Source: a bacterium (lineage in GTDB: Bacteria; Cyanobacteriota; Vampirovibrionia; Obscuribacterales; Obscuribacteraceae). Taken from it: a DNA stretch of 5,750 nucleotides. Every line of letters starts with the position of its first letter. Position 1 is the first letter of the stretch. Below, in pieces: positions 5,659 to 5,750 of the stretch. The DNA lies in NCBI GenBank assembly GCA_030431355.1, contig JAUIJG010000340.1:1-5750 (forward strand), in the 5' to 3' direction. Under the pieces are notes generated by a model. It made no database searches and was not told the DNA's origin. It saw only the letters and a list, made by a program, of their open reading frames with translations. The position numbers and the translations under genes are program-made.

Positions 5659-5665
5659 CTGGAAA

Positions 5666-5750
5666 ATGACTAGTAACGGTAATGAAACGGTAATTGTAGA
5701 CGGATTGAGAACACCTTTCGGTAAGCTGGGCGGAGGACTCGCTTCCGTAT
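5666..5750 (+). CDS. thiolase (acetyl-CoA acetyltransferase family), N-terminal fragment
   Basis: Only the first 28 codons are in the window; the gene runs off the right edge. The fragment contains VIVDGLRTPFGKLGGGLASV, which matches the conserved thiolase N-terminus (VIV-x-x-x-RTPFGKFGG), the first beta-strand and loop of the fold. Thiolases join or split acyl-CoA units: biosynthetic ones condense two acetyl-CoA to acetoacetyl-CoA, degradative ones complete beta-oxidation. The catalytic Cys and the His/Cys motifs lie outside the window, so the subtype cannot be decided. ATG at 5666 is chosen because of the GGGAGGAAGG upstream and because the family motif begins about eight residues in. It is divergent from the RDD gene and preceded by a repeat array that may regulate it. 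Confidence 0.9.
   Translation, partial: MTSNGNETVIVDGLRTPFGKLGGGLASV

Larger units (their letters stand above)
5354..5665. other. 312-nt divergent intergenic region between RDD and thiolase genes
   Basis: No convincing gene lies here. The left half must hold the RDD promoter: a weak candidate on the - strand is TTGTCG (5463-5458) and TAAAAT (5442-5437) with a 15-nt spacer. A weak + strand candidate for the thiolase gene is GTAACA (5573-5578) and GATATT (5596-5601) with a 17-nt spacer. The right half holds the repeat array at 5590-5635, a 12-bp palindrome at 5631-5642 and a direct repeat around the thiolase Shine-Dalgarno sequence. A 64-codon ATG frame on the - strand (5510-5319) was judged spurious. 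Confidence 0.6.

Overview
This is a bacterial chromosomal window with compact, mostly Shine-Dalgarno-led genes, moderate GC, several TTG starts and clear operon structure. It shows no mobile element, CRISPR array, tRNA or rRNA. The taxon cannot be fixed from the sequence. A secreted TPR protein carrying two retropepsin-like domains would fit a large-genome environmental bacterium, for example a non-photosynthetic cyanobacterial relative, but that is only a guess.

Left end, + strand: the 3' part of a GTP cyclohydrolase II gene (ribA or ribBA) is followed after 14 nt by ribH (lumazine synthase). This is a riboflavin-synthesis operon that ends in a probable intrinsic terminator overlapping the ribH stop codon. 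The next gene converges on ribH, with 19 nt between the two stops.

Middle, - strand, read from right to left: (i) an RDD-family membrane protein; (ii) after a 97-nt gap holding a likely promoter and two inverted repeats with the same TATTGG/CCAATA half-site, a 517-aa protein with a degenerate SDR/Rossmann-type N-terminus, a charged helical linker and an SCP2-like lipid-binding C-terminus; (iii) overlapping it by TTGA, a 421-aa exported TPR protein with two aspartic protease domains, each with a DTG motif; (iv) 58 nt further on, a 199-aa charged helical protein of unknown function with a strong ribosome binding site. Genes ii and iii look translationally coupled, and iv is probably in the same transcript.

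Right end, + strand: the first 28 codons of a thiolase (acetyl-CoA acetyltransferase family), divergent from the RDD gene across a 312-nt intergenic region. That region carries an array of 10-11-bp imperfect repeats, a 12-bp palindrome and an 8-bp direct repeat bracketing the thiolase Shine-Dalgarno sequence. An SCP2-like protein close to a thiolase hints at lipid or acyl metabolism, but nothing here proves a link. The most interesting material is the SDR-SCP2 / double-retropepsin operon and its operator-like promoter region.
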